In this document: one piece after another, positions 35,983 through 45,300 of the stretch
Position numbering within the stretch: the stretch's first letter is position 1
Layout of the letters: the number at the start of each line of letters is the position of its first letter
Translations under genes and position numbers: made by a program
Notes under the pieces: model-generated
Told to the model about the DNA's origin: nothing
The model's input: the letters and a program-made list of their open reading frames with translations, nothing else
Databases searched by the model: none
DNA from: Archangium lipolyticum
GTDB lineage: Bacteria > Myxococcota > Myxococcia > Myxococcales > Myxococcaceae
Direction of reading: 5' to 3'
Assembly (NCBI RefSeq): GCF_024623785.1
Contig: NZ_JANKBZ010000014.1
Span: forward strand, 62,001 to 126,000
Length of the DNA stretch: 64,000 bases

Positions 35983-37107
35983 CTACTGCAGCTTCTGGCC
36001 GTCGCGCAGGTCTTCCCGCGCCACCGCCACCACGCGCTCGCCCACGCGAACGCCCGCCATCACACCCAGCGAATCCGACGAGGACTCGCTCACCTGGACG
36101 AAGCGCTCCTCCAGCCGCCCGTCGCTCACCACGAAGAGCTTGCGGCGCGCGCCGTCCTCCAGCACCGCCGAGCGCGGCACCACTGGCAGCTGCTGCTCGC
36201 CGAGCTGCACCTTCGCGGTGGCGAACTGGCCCGGCAGCAGCGCGCGGTCCTTGTTCGGAACGAGCGCCTCCACCACCAGGTCCCGGGTGCCATTGCGCAG
36301 GCCCGCGCCCACGAAGGACACCTTCGTCTTGTGCACCACGTTCGGCGCCGCCGTCAGCGTGAACTCCACCGACTGATCCTTCTGGATGAAGGCCGCCGAG
36401 GACTCCGGCACGGTGAGCGACAGCCGCAGCGGATCCAACGCCACCAGCGTCACCACCTTCGAGTCCTGCCGGACGTACTCACCCACCGACACCACGCGCT
36501 CGGACACCACCCCATCGAAGGGGGCGCGGATGGTGGTGTCCGTCATGCTGATCTCCAGCATGGACAGGCGGGCGGTGGCGGAAGCGACCTGGGCCGCCGC
36601 GTTGCGGCACTGGGCCTGGGAGCGGTCGAAGTCGGCGGAGGAGATGCTGCCCTCCTTGGAGAGCTTCTCGCTGCGCGCGCAGTCGGCGTCGGCCAGCTGC
36701 TGCTGGGACTTCGCCAGGGACAGCTGGGCCCGGGCCTCCTCGAGACTCGCCGTGGCCGAGCGCCCATCCAGCTTCACCAGCACGTCTCCCTTCTTCACCA
36801 CCGAGCCGCGCTCGACGTGCACGGACACCACCTTGCCCATGGCACCGGCCGCCACGTCCGAGTCCTCGAAGGCCGACAGCGAGCCGGTGAGCGTGAGGTA
36901 GCGCGGCACCTTCGCCTCGCCCACCTGCACCGTGTCCGCCTTCACCGCGGCCTCCTGGGCCGAGGCCTGCTGCTGCCCCTTCTTGCTCTGCGCGGCGTCC
37001 ACGCGCCCTCCGCAGCCCGCGCCCAGCGTCAGCACCAGCCCACCCGCCACCAGCACCTTGTACACCGGCGCCTTGCCCGTCCTGCCCTGTCGATGAAGTT
37101 TCCGCAT
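35983..37107 (-). CDS. periplasmic adaptor (MFP) subunit of RND efflux pump
   Basis: 374 aa. Lipoprotein-like signal: VYKVLVAGGLVLTLGAGCGG. Then an MFP core: TLTGSLSAFEDSDVAAGAMGKVVSVHVERGSVVKKGDVLVKLDGR (lipoyl half, about 70-115), a helical hairpin (SATASLEEARAQLSLAKSQQQLADADCARSEKLSKEGSISSADFDR), the second lipoyl half ISMTDTTIRAPFDGVVSERVVSVGEYVRQ, then beta-barrel and membrane-proximal domains (LGEQQLPVVPRSAVLEDG). It links the inner-membrane pump to TolC. First gene of the operon; the operator-like inverted repeat lies 59 bp upstream. Confidence 0.94.
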   Translation of the reverse strand: MRKLHRQGRTGKAPVYKVLVAGGLVLTLGAGCGGRVDAAQSKKGQQQASAQEAAVKADTVQVGEAKVPRYLTLTGSLSAFEDSDVAAGAMGKVVSVHVERGSVVKKGDVLVKLDGRSATASLEEARAQLSLAKSQQQLADADCARSEKLSKEGSISSADFDRSQAQCRNAAAQVASATARLSMLEISMTDTTIRAPFDGVVSERVVSVGEYVRQDSKVVTLVALDPLRLSLTVPESSAAFIQKDQSVEFTLTAAPNVVHKTKVSFVGAGLRNGTRDLVVEALVPNKDRALLPGQFATAKVQLGEQQLPVVPRSAVLEDGARRKLFVVSDGRLEERFVQVSESSSDSLGVMAGVRVGERVVAVAREDLRDGQKLQ

Positions 37108-37165
37108 ACCCGTGCTCCCGTCGCCGCCCCCCTCCGCGAGAGGGGTGATTGCTCGGCCCGAGATA

Positions 37166-37187
37166 AGTTAGTGAACGCAAACTAACT
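37166..37187 (-). promoter_or_regulatory. inverted-repeat operator upstream of the RND operon
   Basis: AGTTAGT and ACTAACT, separated by 8 bp (GAACGCAA), form a 22-bp TetR-type operator 59 bp upstream of the adaptor gene. On the minus strand a TTGACA (37208-37213) lies 17-18 bp before the repeat, so the operator covers the likely -10 region. The half-site extends as CTAACTAAC, giving a partly repeated arm. Confidence 0.6.
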
Positions 37188-37399
37188 AACCCCGGGGGGG
37201 TGGGTAATGTCAAGCAAACGATGGGGCAGGCAAACGGACGTCACCGGGGGGTTGCAGGTGGGCCCGTTTTGGTGTCGGGGCGCGCCAGGAGAGCGAGAAT
37301 TCCCAGGTAGTACCAATTGCCTTGCATGCCCGGCACTTCGTCTTAGTCTGTCCGGGCGCGAGCCCGAACCGTGTGGGCCGCGGCCTACTCCAGGGAGTG

Positions 37400-38524
37400 A
37401 TGTCCATGCAGAAGCTTCGGTTGTCATTGCTGATGGCAGGTGTCGTCTCGCTCGTCACGGGTTGCCAACCCGAGGCGCCCGCCTCCGGCGCCGCGCTGAG
37501 GACACACGAGTCGGCCCTCTCCGTGCAGGGAACTTGGAGCAGCAACAGGTCCATGTTCACCGAGGAGCAGGCCCACACCGCGACGCTGCTCAGCTCGGGC
37601 GAGGTGCTGGTGGCGGGCGGCTACGACAGCGCGGGCTCCGTGGTGCGCGGGCAGATCTACAACCCGTACACCGACAGCTGGCGCCCCGCGGGGTTCATGA
37701 AGAAGTCGCGCTACGACCACACCGCCACGCTGCTCCCGTCGGGCAAGGTGCTGGTCGTCGGTGGCCGCCACATCTCGTCGGCGGGCCCGGCCCTGCCCGA
37801 CTTCGCGGAGGTGTATGACCCGGCCACGGATACGTGGAACAACACGGCCAACGCCTCGGGGGGCCGGCTCGGCCACTCCACGGTGCTGCTGGACTCGGGC
37901 AAGGTGCTGATGACGGGCGGCAACTACGGCTCCATCCACGTCACGCGCGACGCGAAGCTGTACGACCCGGCCACCGACAGCTGGAGCATCGCCAGCTACA
38001 TGAACGAGAAGCGCGAGGGCCACACCTCCACGGTCCTCTACTCGGGCAAGGTGCTGGTGACGGGCGGCTCGTGGTCCGGTCCGGGCAACTCGACGGAGCT
38101 GTACGATCCGGCCACCGACACCTGGACGCCGGGACCCTCCATGCAGCAGTCCCGCGCCTTCCACGTCGCGGTCGAGCTGTACTCGGGCTACGTCCTGGTG
38201 GTCGGTGGCGACAGCGCCGGCTCGGCGGAGCTGTTCGACCCGTACAGCGAGACGTGGCTCCCGGCTCCGCCCTGCCCGGTGTCGGGGGGCAAGCTCAGCG
38301 CGACCCTGCTCTTCTCGGGCGAGGTGCTGGTGACGGGCAACGGCACGGCGAACGCGGCCCTGTACGACCCGGCCACGAACACGTGGCTGCCGACGGCCCC
38401 CATGCAGCAGTCGCGCTGGGACCACGCCGCGACGCTGCTCCATACCGGTGAGGTGCTGGTGACGGGCGGCGGCTCCAACGGGGACTTCACCGAGACCTCC
38501 ACCGTGGAGCGCTTCAAGCGCTGA
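37400..38524 (+). CDS. Kelch-repeat lipoprotein
   Basis: 374 aa from the ATG at 37400 (MSMQKLRL; a second ATG at 37406 is equally possible). Lipobox SLVTGC puts the anchor Cys at about residue 20. Seven Kelch-type blades repeat with a spacing of about 45-50 residues, each with H-x-A-T-L-L-x-S-G-x-V-L-V-x-G-G: for example HTATLLSSGEVLVAGGYD, HTATLLPSGKVLVVGGRH, HSTVLLDSGKVLMTGGNYG, HTSTVLYSGKVLVTGGSW and HAATLLHTGEVLVTGGGS; most are followed by a YDPATDTW block. It forms a beta-propeller on the cell surface, probably binding protein or glycan. Such genes are numerous in myxobacteria; function unknown. No partner genes. Confidence 0.9.
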   Translation: MSMQKLRLSLLMAGVVSLVTGCQPEAPASGAALRTHESALSVQGTWSSNRSMFTEEQAHTATLLSSGEVLVAGGYDSAGSVVRGQIYNPYTDSWRPAGFMKKSRYDHTATLLPSGKVLVVGGRHISSAGPALPDFAEVYDPATDTWNNTANASGGRLGHSTVLLDSGKVLMTGGNYGSIHVTRDAKLYDPATDSWSIASYMNEKREGHTSTVLYSGKVLVTGGSWSGPGNSTELYDPATDTWTPGPSMQQSRAFHVAVELYSGYVLVVGGDSAGSAELFDPYSETWLPAPPCPVSGGKLSATLLFSGEVLVTGNGTANAALYDPATNTWLPTAPMQQSRWDHAATLLHTGEVLVTGGGSNGDFTETSTVERFKR

Positions 38525-38603
38525 AGGGGATTCACCCGTGCGCGGGATGTGACAGACTCTCGTGTGCCTGTGGGCCGGCAGGTCGTGAATGCACGAGGTG
38601 TCC

Positions 38604-39584
38604 ATGTCCCGCAGGATGCTCCGCCGTACCCTGGCCCGGTTGCTGCTCGCGGCCCCCACCCTCCCACTGCTCGGTTGCAACCTGTACGAGAGCTCGTGCG
38701 GCCCCGCTGGCGAGGGCAGCGGCCAGCCCTCCAAGGGCAACCAGACGTTCCGCATCGCGGAGATCCAACTGGCCGATGGCGGCACGCCCGCTCCGGGCGC
38801 GTCCTGCGAGGAGCTGTGCGTGGCCGTGGCCCCCCAGGACAACCCCCCAGGACCCTGCAGCCTCCAGAACGGTGATGGCGGCACGCCCGAGATGGTGACG
38901 TGCACCGTCACCTTCCTGTGCGAGGGCCGCCGTCCCGAGGGCCTGCTCAGTGACGGTTCCGTGGACGGTCGTGTGTCCGCGCTCGGGGCGCTGTTCGCGA
39001 GCATGGCCCACCTGGAGGCCGCCTCCGTCCCCGCCTTCGAGCGGCTCGCGCGGGAGCTGGAGGCACAGGGGGCCCCCGCCCGCCTGGTACGCGCGGCCCG
39101 GCGCGCCGCCGCGGACGAGGTGCGGCATGCACGCGCCATGGGCACGCTGGCCGAGCGGCACGGCGCGCCCGTGCCCGCCGTGGAGGTGGAGCCCTTCCAG
39201 CCTCGCTCCCTGGAGCGGCTGGCCCTGGAGAACGCCGTGGAGGGCTGCGTGCGCGAGACGTTCGGCGCGCTGCTCGCCGGGTGGCAGGCCCGGTGTGCCG
39301 GAGACGCGCGGGTGCGCCAGTCCCTGGCCCACATCGCTCCGGACGAGCTGCGGCACGCCGAGCTGTCCTGGGAGATCGACGCGTGGGTCCTGAGCCGGCT
39401 GGACGAGGCGGCGCGGCGACGCATCCACGAGGCGCGCCGCGAGGCCCTGCGCACCCTCCAGCGAGAGGTGGAGGAGAGCGTCGAGCAGGAGGAGCTCGTG
39501 CGGCTCGCCGGACTGCCTTCGCGCGAGGATGCCCGGAAGCTGGTGCAGGGGCTCTCCGAGTGGGTGATCTCGGCCGAGGCCTGA
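38604..39584 (+). CDS. lipoprotein with ferritin-like four-helix domain
   Basis: 326 aa from the ATG at 38604 (MSRRMLRRTLARLLLAAPTL); an ATG at 38589 adds five residues. Arg-rich start and LPLLGC lipobox indicate a lipoprotein, perhaps exported by Tat. Residues 25-115 are a Cys-containing domain (TFRIAEIQLADGGT, SCEELC, CSLQNGDGGTPEMVTCTVTFLC). Residues about 120-300 form a ferritin-like helical bundle with carboxylate ligands in order: MAHLEAASVPAFERLARELE, AADEVRHARAMGTLAERHG, LENAVEGCVRETFGALLAGWQA and APDELRHAELSWEIDAW (E, ExxH, E, ExxH). A di-iron site is thus probable. Iron storage, peroxide or redox function at the envelope is inference. Confidence 0.8.
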   Translation: MSRRMLRRTLARLLLAAPTLPLLGCNLYESSCGPAGEGSGQPSKGNQTFRIAEIQLADGGTPAPGASCEELCVAVAPQDNPPGPCSLQNGDGGTPEMVTCTVTFLCEGRRPEGLLSDGSVDGRVSALGALFASMAHLEAASVPAFERLARELEAQGAPARLVRAARRAAADEVRHARAMGTLAERHGAPVPAVEVEPFQPRSLERLALENAVEGCVRETFGALLAGWQARCAGDARVRQSLAHIAPDELRHAELSWEIDAWVLSRLDEAARRRIHEARREALRTLQREVEESVEQEELVRLAGLPSREDARKLVQGLSEWVISAEA

Positions 39585-39611
39585 GCGCCCCCGTGGTAGC
39601 GTGACGGGCCG

Positions 39612-40982
39612 ATGAGCGTGAACCTGATCCGCGAGCTCGCGTCCGTCCTGCCCCCCGAGGCACTCGTCACCGATCCCGACGTGCTCGAAGCGCACCGCCG
39701 CGACCAGGCGGGCTGGGCCGAGGCCGGTGTCCCAGGGGTCCTCGTCCGTCCGGCCTCGACGGCCGAGGTCCAGGCCGTGCTCCGCGTCGCGGCGGCACTG
39801 CGCGTGCCGGTGGTCGCCCGCGGAGCGGGCTCGGGGCTGTCGGGCGGCGCGAACGCCACGGACGGCTGCGTCGTGCTCTCGCTCACGCGGATGAACCGCA
39901 TCCTGGAGATCGACCGGCGCGGCATGCTCGCCGTCGTCCAGCCGGGCGTGCTCAACGGCGCGCTCAAGGCGGCCGCGGCGGAGCAGGGGCTCTGGTACGC
40001 GCCGGATCCCGCGAGCTGGGAGTTCTCGACCATCGGCGGCAACGTCGCCACCAACGCCGGCGGCCTGTGCTGCGTGAAGTACGGCGTGACCGGGGATGCC
40101 GTGCTCGGGCTGGAGGCCGTGCTCGCGGATGGCTCCGTCGTCCGCACCGGCGGCCGCACGGTCAAGAACGTCGCCGGATACGATCTCACCCGGCTCTTCG
40201 TCGGCTCCGAGGGCACGCTCGGTGTCGTCACCGAGGCCACGCTGCGGCTGCGCCCGCGCCCTCCCCCGGCCACGACGCTCGTCGCCTCGTTTCCAACGCT
40301 CGTCGGCGCTGGCGCGGCCGTCACGGAGATCATGGCGAGCACCCGCCCCTCCGTCCTCGAGCTGATGGACCGGACCACGGTGCGCGCCGTCGAGTCCTTC
40401 AAGCCCCTGGGTCTGGACGTCGAGTCCGCGGCGCTCCTGCTGGCGCGCTCGGATGCCGGGGGTGAGCAGGGCGTGGCGGAGTGCACGCGGATGGTGGCCG
40501 CCTGCGAGGCCGCCGGGGCGACCTTCGTCGCGCACTCCGCCGACGAGGCCGAGGGCGAGCTGCTGCTCGTCGCGCGCCGGCTCGCCTTTCCCGCGCTCGA
40601 GCGCCAGGGGGCGACGCTGCTCGACGACGTGGGCGTGCCGCTCTCTCGCATCGCGGAGCTGCTCGCGGCCGTCGAGCTCATCGCCGAGCGGCGCGGCGTG
40701 CTCATCGGCACGTTCGGCCACGCGGGCGATGGGAACATGCACCCCACCCTCGTCTTCGACCGGAACGATCCGGACGCGGTGGCGCGGGCCAAGGCGGCCT
40801 TCGACGACATCCTCCGCGTGGTGCTCGACATGGGCGGCACCATCACCGGCGAGCACGGGGTCGGCGCGCTCAAGCGCCCCTTCCTCGCCGCTCAGCTCGG
40901 CCCCGAGTCCCTGCGGCTCCACCACGCCATCAAGACCGCGCTCGATCCGCTCGGCCTCCTCAACCCCGGCAAGCTGCTCTGA
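39612..40982 (+). CDS. FAD-linked oxidase, glycolate/D-lactate oxidase GlcD type
   Basis: 456 aa, ATG start. The PCMH-type FAD domain occupies about residues 40-215: [39 protein letters not shown], then [37 protein letters not shown], then [28 protein letters not shown]. The C-terminal FAD-oxidase domain has [17 protein letters not shown] and [15 protein letters not shown] with the final LNPGKLL. This is the GlcD/D-lactate dehydrogenase group, oxidising a 2-hydroxy acid to the 2-oxo acid. GlcE and GlcF are not adjacent, so it may work alone. Cytoplasmic or membrane-bound. A good terminator overlaps its 3' end. Confidence 0.93.
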   Translation: MSVNLIRELASVLPPEALVTDPDVLEAHRRDQAGWAEAGVPGVLVRPASTAEVQAVLRVAAALRVPVVARGAGSGLSGGANATDGCVVLSLTRMNRILEIDRRGMLAVVQPGVLNGALKAAAAEQGLWYAPDPASWEFSTIGGNVATNAGGLCCVKYGVTGDAVLGLEAVLADGSVVRTGGRTVKNVAGYDLTRLFVGSEGTLGVVTEATLRLRPRPPPATTLVASFPTLVGAGAAVTEIMASTRPSVLELMDRTTVRAVESFKPLGLDVESAALLLARSDAGGEQGVAECTRMVAACEAAGATFVAHSADEAEGELLLVARRLAFPALERQGATLLDDVGVPLSRIAELLAAVELIAERRGVLIGTFGHAGDGNMHPTLVFDRNDPDAVARAKAAFDDILRVVLDMGGTITGEHGVGALKRPFLAAQLGPESLRLHHAIKTALDPLGLLNPGKLL

Positions 40983-41003
40983 CTCGGGAGCGGCCTGTTT
41001 TTC
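40973..41003 (+). terminator. Rho-independent terminator of the glcD-like gene
   Basis: GCTGCTC pairs with GAGCGGC (7 bp with one G-T pair) around an 8-nt loop, followed by CTGTTTTTCTC. The stem overlaps the last codons and stop. It separates this gene from the pilus operon. Confidence 0.7.
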
Positions 41004-41123
41004 TCATCCGCTGAGACGACTCTGGATGTCGTGCGATGGCCCGGTTTCCCCCGCACCGGGGATCTCGCGGAAGTGTCAGCTACAAGTAAAATCGCCCTAC
41101 GGGCTTGGTCACCCATTCGGTTC

Positions 41124-41171
41124 TTGACATACTGGAAACGGACGGGATGATCGAATATCCCGTTTTATTCC
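41124..41171 (+). promoter_or_regulatory. promoter and leader hairpin of the pilus tip operon
   Basis: TTGACA at 41124-41129 and GATGAT at 41146-41151 (16-bp spacing) make a plausible sigma-70-type promoter. The -10 overlaps a perfect 7-bp inverted repeat ACGGGAT/ATCCCGT (41142-41163, 8-nt loop) that is followed by TTTATT, so the same DNA could serve as operator, or as an attenuator-like hairpin if transcription begins further upstream. GGAGAG precedes the pilX ATG. Confidence 0.45.
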
Positions 41172-41189
41172 TGTTTGGAGAGAGCCCGG

Positions 41190-41960
41190 ATGAATCAGGT
41201 TCGCCTACACCGTCGACATCCGCGTGGCATGACGTTGCTGGTGGCTCTTGGGACACTGGCGGTGGTGACCGCGGCCACGCTGGTGAGCCTGCGCATCGTC
41301 AGCCAGGAGAGCGAGCTGCAGGGAGGTGAGCGGCGTACGCGCGAGGCCTTCTTCGCCGCCGAGGCGGGCCTGGCCGAAGGGCGGGAGGTGCTCACCACCT
41401 TGTTGGGCAATGGCGCCAACAACAACAACTTCAACGCGGTGATGGCCCAGCTCGGCGATCTCTACTCGGCCGGGCAGGGCCTGGATGGGGTGGTGAACGA
41501 GCCCGACTTCCCGGGCAACGGCTGGTACGAGGTGATCCCCCAGAGCCGCTACAGCCTGTTGGCGGGCGCGGGCCAGGCGGTGGATCCCAATGTCGCGACG
41601 CCCATGCGGGAGATGCGCGACCCGAACGGCCGCACCTACATCTCGTTCCCCGAGCAGTCCACGGTCTTCTATCGCGTCTTCATGCACGACGACGACGACG
41701 ACAAGGACGAGCCAGGCAACCCGAACGATGGTCGCCGCGATGATACCAACAGCTCCGTCTGGCTGGTGTCCATGGGCGAGGTGCAGGGGAAGGGCGGCGT
41801 CGTGCTCGCGCGGTCCGTGGTGCGTGTCCTCGTGTCCGCGGGGTTGTCGTCGCAAGTCGCCAGCGGCTACGGCGGACAGAAGCTCGGCGGCTCGGACAAG
41901 ACGTCGGGCACGTCGCTGGACACGTCGCCCCCCAATATCGCCCAAGGCACCACCTTCTGA
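41190..41960 (+). CDS. pilX: minor pilin PilX
   Basis: 256 aa from the ATG at 41190 (MNQVRLHRRHPRGMTLLVALG); a TTG 15 bp upstream is less likely. A short positive leader ends in Gly, followed by the hydrophobic MTLLVALGTLAVVTAATLVSLRIVSQ: a class III (type IV prepilin) signal cleaved by PilD. Position +5 is Val, not Glu, which is common in PilX/GspK-type tip pilins. AFFAAEAGLAEGREVL matches the PilX N-terminal domain (PF14341). The C-terminal part has an acidic run HDDDDDKDEPGN that might bind calcium. Works with the other minor pilins and PilY1 in the priming and tip complex of type IVa pili. First gene of the operon. Confidence 0.88.
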   Translation: MNQVRLHRRHPRGMTLLVALGTLAVVTAATLVSLRIVSQESELQGGERRTREAFFAAEAGLAEGREVLTTLLGNGANNNNFNAVMAQLGDLYSAGQGLDGVVNEPDFPGNGWYEVIPQSRYSLLAGAGQAVDPNVATPMREMRDPNGRTYISFPEQSTVFYRVFMHDDDDDKDEPGNPNDGRRDDTNSSVWLVSMGEVQGKGGVVLARSVVRVLVSAGLSSQVASGYGGQKLGGSDKTSGTSLDTSPPNIAQGTTF

Positions 41961-42006
41961 AGTTCCCCCCCTCGCCCCACCCCCCCACCGGTATTCGAGG
42001 CTCGTA

Positions 42007-42372
42007 ATGAACCGACCCTTCCTGCTCCTCCCGCTGCTGCTGGCGCTCCCAGCGAGCGCGGGCGACGCCGATTTCGGCAAGAAGGCCTTCGAGGCGGCCT
42101 GCGCGCAGTGCCACGTGGCGGAGCCCGCCCGTCCGGACGGAAAGAACGCCGCCCCGGCCAACCTCTCCCTCTGGCTGAGCACCCACTCGGGCACCGAGCT
42201 GCGCAAGTGGGTGAAGGACCCCTGGAAGGTGCGGGCGGACACGCAGTGCGATCCGCGCCAGTTGCAGCCCCAGTACGTCAGCGACCTCATCTCCTACCTG
42301 CGCAGCGCCCAGACGCCGGCCACCCCGGCCACCCCGGCCCCCAGCTCGCGGACGCCCGCCAAGAGGAACTGA
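42007..42372 (+). CDS. tfcP: TfcP-type cytochrome c for type IVa pilus formation
   Basis: 121 aa. Signal peptide MNRPFLLLPLLLALPASAG, then a small class I-like domain with one haem motif C32AQCH36. There is no Met after the initiator, so the usual His/Met axial pair is impossible; Cys81 in ADTQCDP is the natural sixth ligand. This fits the Myxococcus xanthus TfcP protein, reported to have an unusual His/Cys-ligated haem and to help PilY1 bind calcium rather than carry electrons. The position between pilX and pilY1 (1-bp gap to pilY1) matches that cluster. A Pro/Ala/Thr-rich tail ends the protein. Function is assigned by synteny and ligand pattern. Confidence 0.82.
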   Translation: MNRPFLLLPLLLALPASAGDADFGKKAFEAACAQCHVAEPARPDGKNAAPANLSLWLSTHSGTELRKWVKDPWKVRADTQCDPRQLQPQYVSDLISYLRSAQTPATPATPAPSSRTPAKRN

Positions 42373-42373
42373 A

Positions 42374-45300
42374 ATGCACGCGCCTCGTAAGACCCTGATG
42401 GTGGCGCTGCTCTGCGCCTCGGCCGCCACGGCCCAGACAGGTGGACCCAGTGGGAACGGTGGTCTGGTGGCGCTCTGCCACGACACCACCGGACAGGACC
42501 GTCAGCCGGACTTCAGCCCCTCGGCGGGCTTCGACTGGACGTCCGTCTCCCTCACCAACGACAACCCGCCCGCGATCCGGTTGAACACCAACCTCGAGGT
42601 GCTCAACACCGAGCACATCTACTTCCCCTTCACCCAGCAGGTGAGCGTCAGCTACCTGTACGAGTCCGCCGGCAACTCCGCCGCGCTCGGCTACTTCTAT
42701 TACAAAGACCTCATCACCCGCGGGTACATCAACACCAACGGCACCCCGAAGGACAGCAGCGACGACAAGCTCGCGGACAGCGACAACAACGGCATCGCGG
42801 ACTTCCACGAGGACCTCTACTCGTTGTCCATGACCCGCGATTACATCGGTGGCACCAACCGCCGCTGCCCATCGCGCACCTTCACCTTCAACGGCAAGAC
42901 CTTCTACGAGCCGGAGCTGGCCCTCCGGGAGTGCAACACCGGGACCTTCATCACCCAGACGCTGAAGGACGCCCGCCCTGGCCAGACCAGCCGCAACATC
43001 TCGGTCCACCTCGTGGGCCAGGCGCCCTCGGCCAACCGTTCCGGCTCGCAGTTCAGCGATCAGGGGCTCTACCCCACCATCCCCAACCTCCTGGAGCCGA
43101 TCGACGACAAGAACAAGAGGGTGAGCGCTGACAGCACCGAGAAGGGCCGGGGCATCGGTCACCTCATCTTCCTGCACTCCGACGACGACACCGACACCAG
43201 CACCTACAACAACATGACGCCGGTGGGGGACTCCTCGGGCCAGTTCAACGGCATCCCCGACTACAACGCCTCCGCGTACGACCAGGATGGCCGGCCGTTG
43301 GTCACGCCTCCGGACAATCAGCTCAACGAGGAGCGCGACCGCACGGTCAACCTGGGAGAGATCAAGGGCGACGAGGAGATCGTCTTCTACATGGTGTCCT
43401 GGGGCAATCCCAACCACGCTCCGGGCGGCGGGTCCCCGCAGGTGTATCCCTGCCTGAGCTTCGACCCCGCGCCAGGTGGCGCCTGCAAGCTCCACCTCGT
43501 CAGCCCCACGGTGGTCTTCTTCTCCAAGACGTTGCTGAACATGGATCAGAACGCCCTGGCCCCCACCACCGCCAGGGACGCGGCGGGCAACAACATCTCC
43601 GTGGTAGCCAAACGCGACATCGGCTGCGCGTATGGCGCGGGCACCTGCAACCAGACCGGTGAGGCGCTCGAGGGCTGGCTGGACCAGGCCACGCTCAACC
43701 GCCTGCAGACGGAGCCGGCCTACCGCAACCTGAACATGCCGCACGAGAAGGCCTACGTGAAGGCCGACACGAGCGGCCGCAACGTGCTGCCCCACGTCCT
43801 GGTGGGCGCGCCCTCCACCGACAAGTTCCGGTGGGTCCTCGGCTTCGAGGACCTCTCCGGCGGCGGTGACCGCGACTTCAACGACGTGAGCTTCATGATC
43901 CACAAGTCCAACGGCGGCGTGGTGCGCTCGGCCGTGGTCTCGGGGGACCTGTCCCCGAGCATCTCCCAGGACTACACCATCACCGAGGTGACGTTCCGGG
44001 CGGTGGACGAGCCCTATTACAGCTCCACCAATCCGGCCCTGTGCCGGACCCGTCCGGCCGAGGATCGGCCGCGCATCACCTACCAGGTGGCGCTCGACTG
44101 CAAGGTGTGCACGGCCAACTGCAGCACGACCAACCCCACCCTGTCGGTCAACGACAACCCCACCTGGACGGACGTGCCGCTGGACGAGCCGCCGGCCAAC
44201 GGCGCGCAGCGCGACTCGACGGCGACCATCCGGGACTTCCTGCAGCGCAGCCTCACCGGCTCCCAGCTGTGCTGGCGCTCCATCATGCGGAGCAAGGACG
44301 ACACGTGCCAGCCCACCATCCGCAACATCAACGTCTCCTACAAGGCGATGAAGGCCGGTGACTACGGGCGCGCGGCCGTCTCCACCGTGGCCAACACCGT
44401 CCTGTACGGGGCGTACGAGACGCCCGGCCGCACCTGGTTCGAGAACGGCGTGACCCAGCCCTCCACCCGCGTGGTGGATGGCCGGTTGGATCTGGCCGAG
44501 CGCGGCCACCTCTACCTCAAGGAGCTCTACAAGCCGGAGATCCCCACCGCCACCACCGGCCGGCTGCTGTGGGACGGCGGCCGCAAGCTCGGCGAGGTCG
44601 TGAGCAGTGAGGAGCCCACCGGCTGGCGCAAGCTCATCACCATGCGGCCGAACAACACCCGGGCCGAGCTGAAGGACGTGCTGCTCGACAACAACGGGGG
44701 CGAGGCCTTCTCGTCGACCAACTGCGGCGCGGCCAACGGCGGCCGGTGGGTGTGCGACCTGGATGGCAGCGGAGGCACTCCCGGAGCGGAGGATCGCGCG
44801 CTGCTGCGCAACTGGCTGTATGGCTGGGAGCGCCGCAACGGCACGGCGTCCACGAACCAGAAGCGCACCTGGCCCATGGGCGGCATCCAGCTGTCCACGC
44901 CGGCCATCATTGGCGGTGGCTCCACGCCGCCCTGGTGGACGCGCGTCACGGGCACCGAGCAGGCCAAGTTCACCTCCAACTTCATGGCGGACGCGCGGGT
45001 GAGCCAGCGCTCCACGGTGGCCTACGTGGGCACCACCCAGGGCTACCTGCACGGCGTGCAGGCCGGTGCCCTGCGCATGAAGGACGACCCGTGCACGCCG
45101 GAGCGCGATGCGCGCGGCCACTTCGAGGGCTGCAACGACAGCCGCAACTACGGCACCGCGCGCGAGCTGTTCGCCTACCTGCCGCGCAAGCTGCTGCCCA
45201 ACTACGTGGAGTCCTACCTGCGCCAGGGCAATGGCAAGCGCGCCCTGGTGGACGCCTCGCCCTCCGTGGCGGACGTGGACCTCGGCTTCGGCTCGTACAA

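Noticed and set aside
37424-40873. Very long open frame (1149 aa) on the minus strand across the Kelch, ferritin-like and GlcD genes
   Set aside because: Ser/Arg/Pro-rich with no domain, fully antisense to three genes with clear family motifs; a usual effect of high GC.
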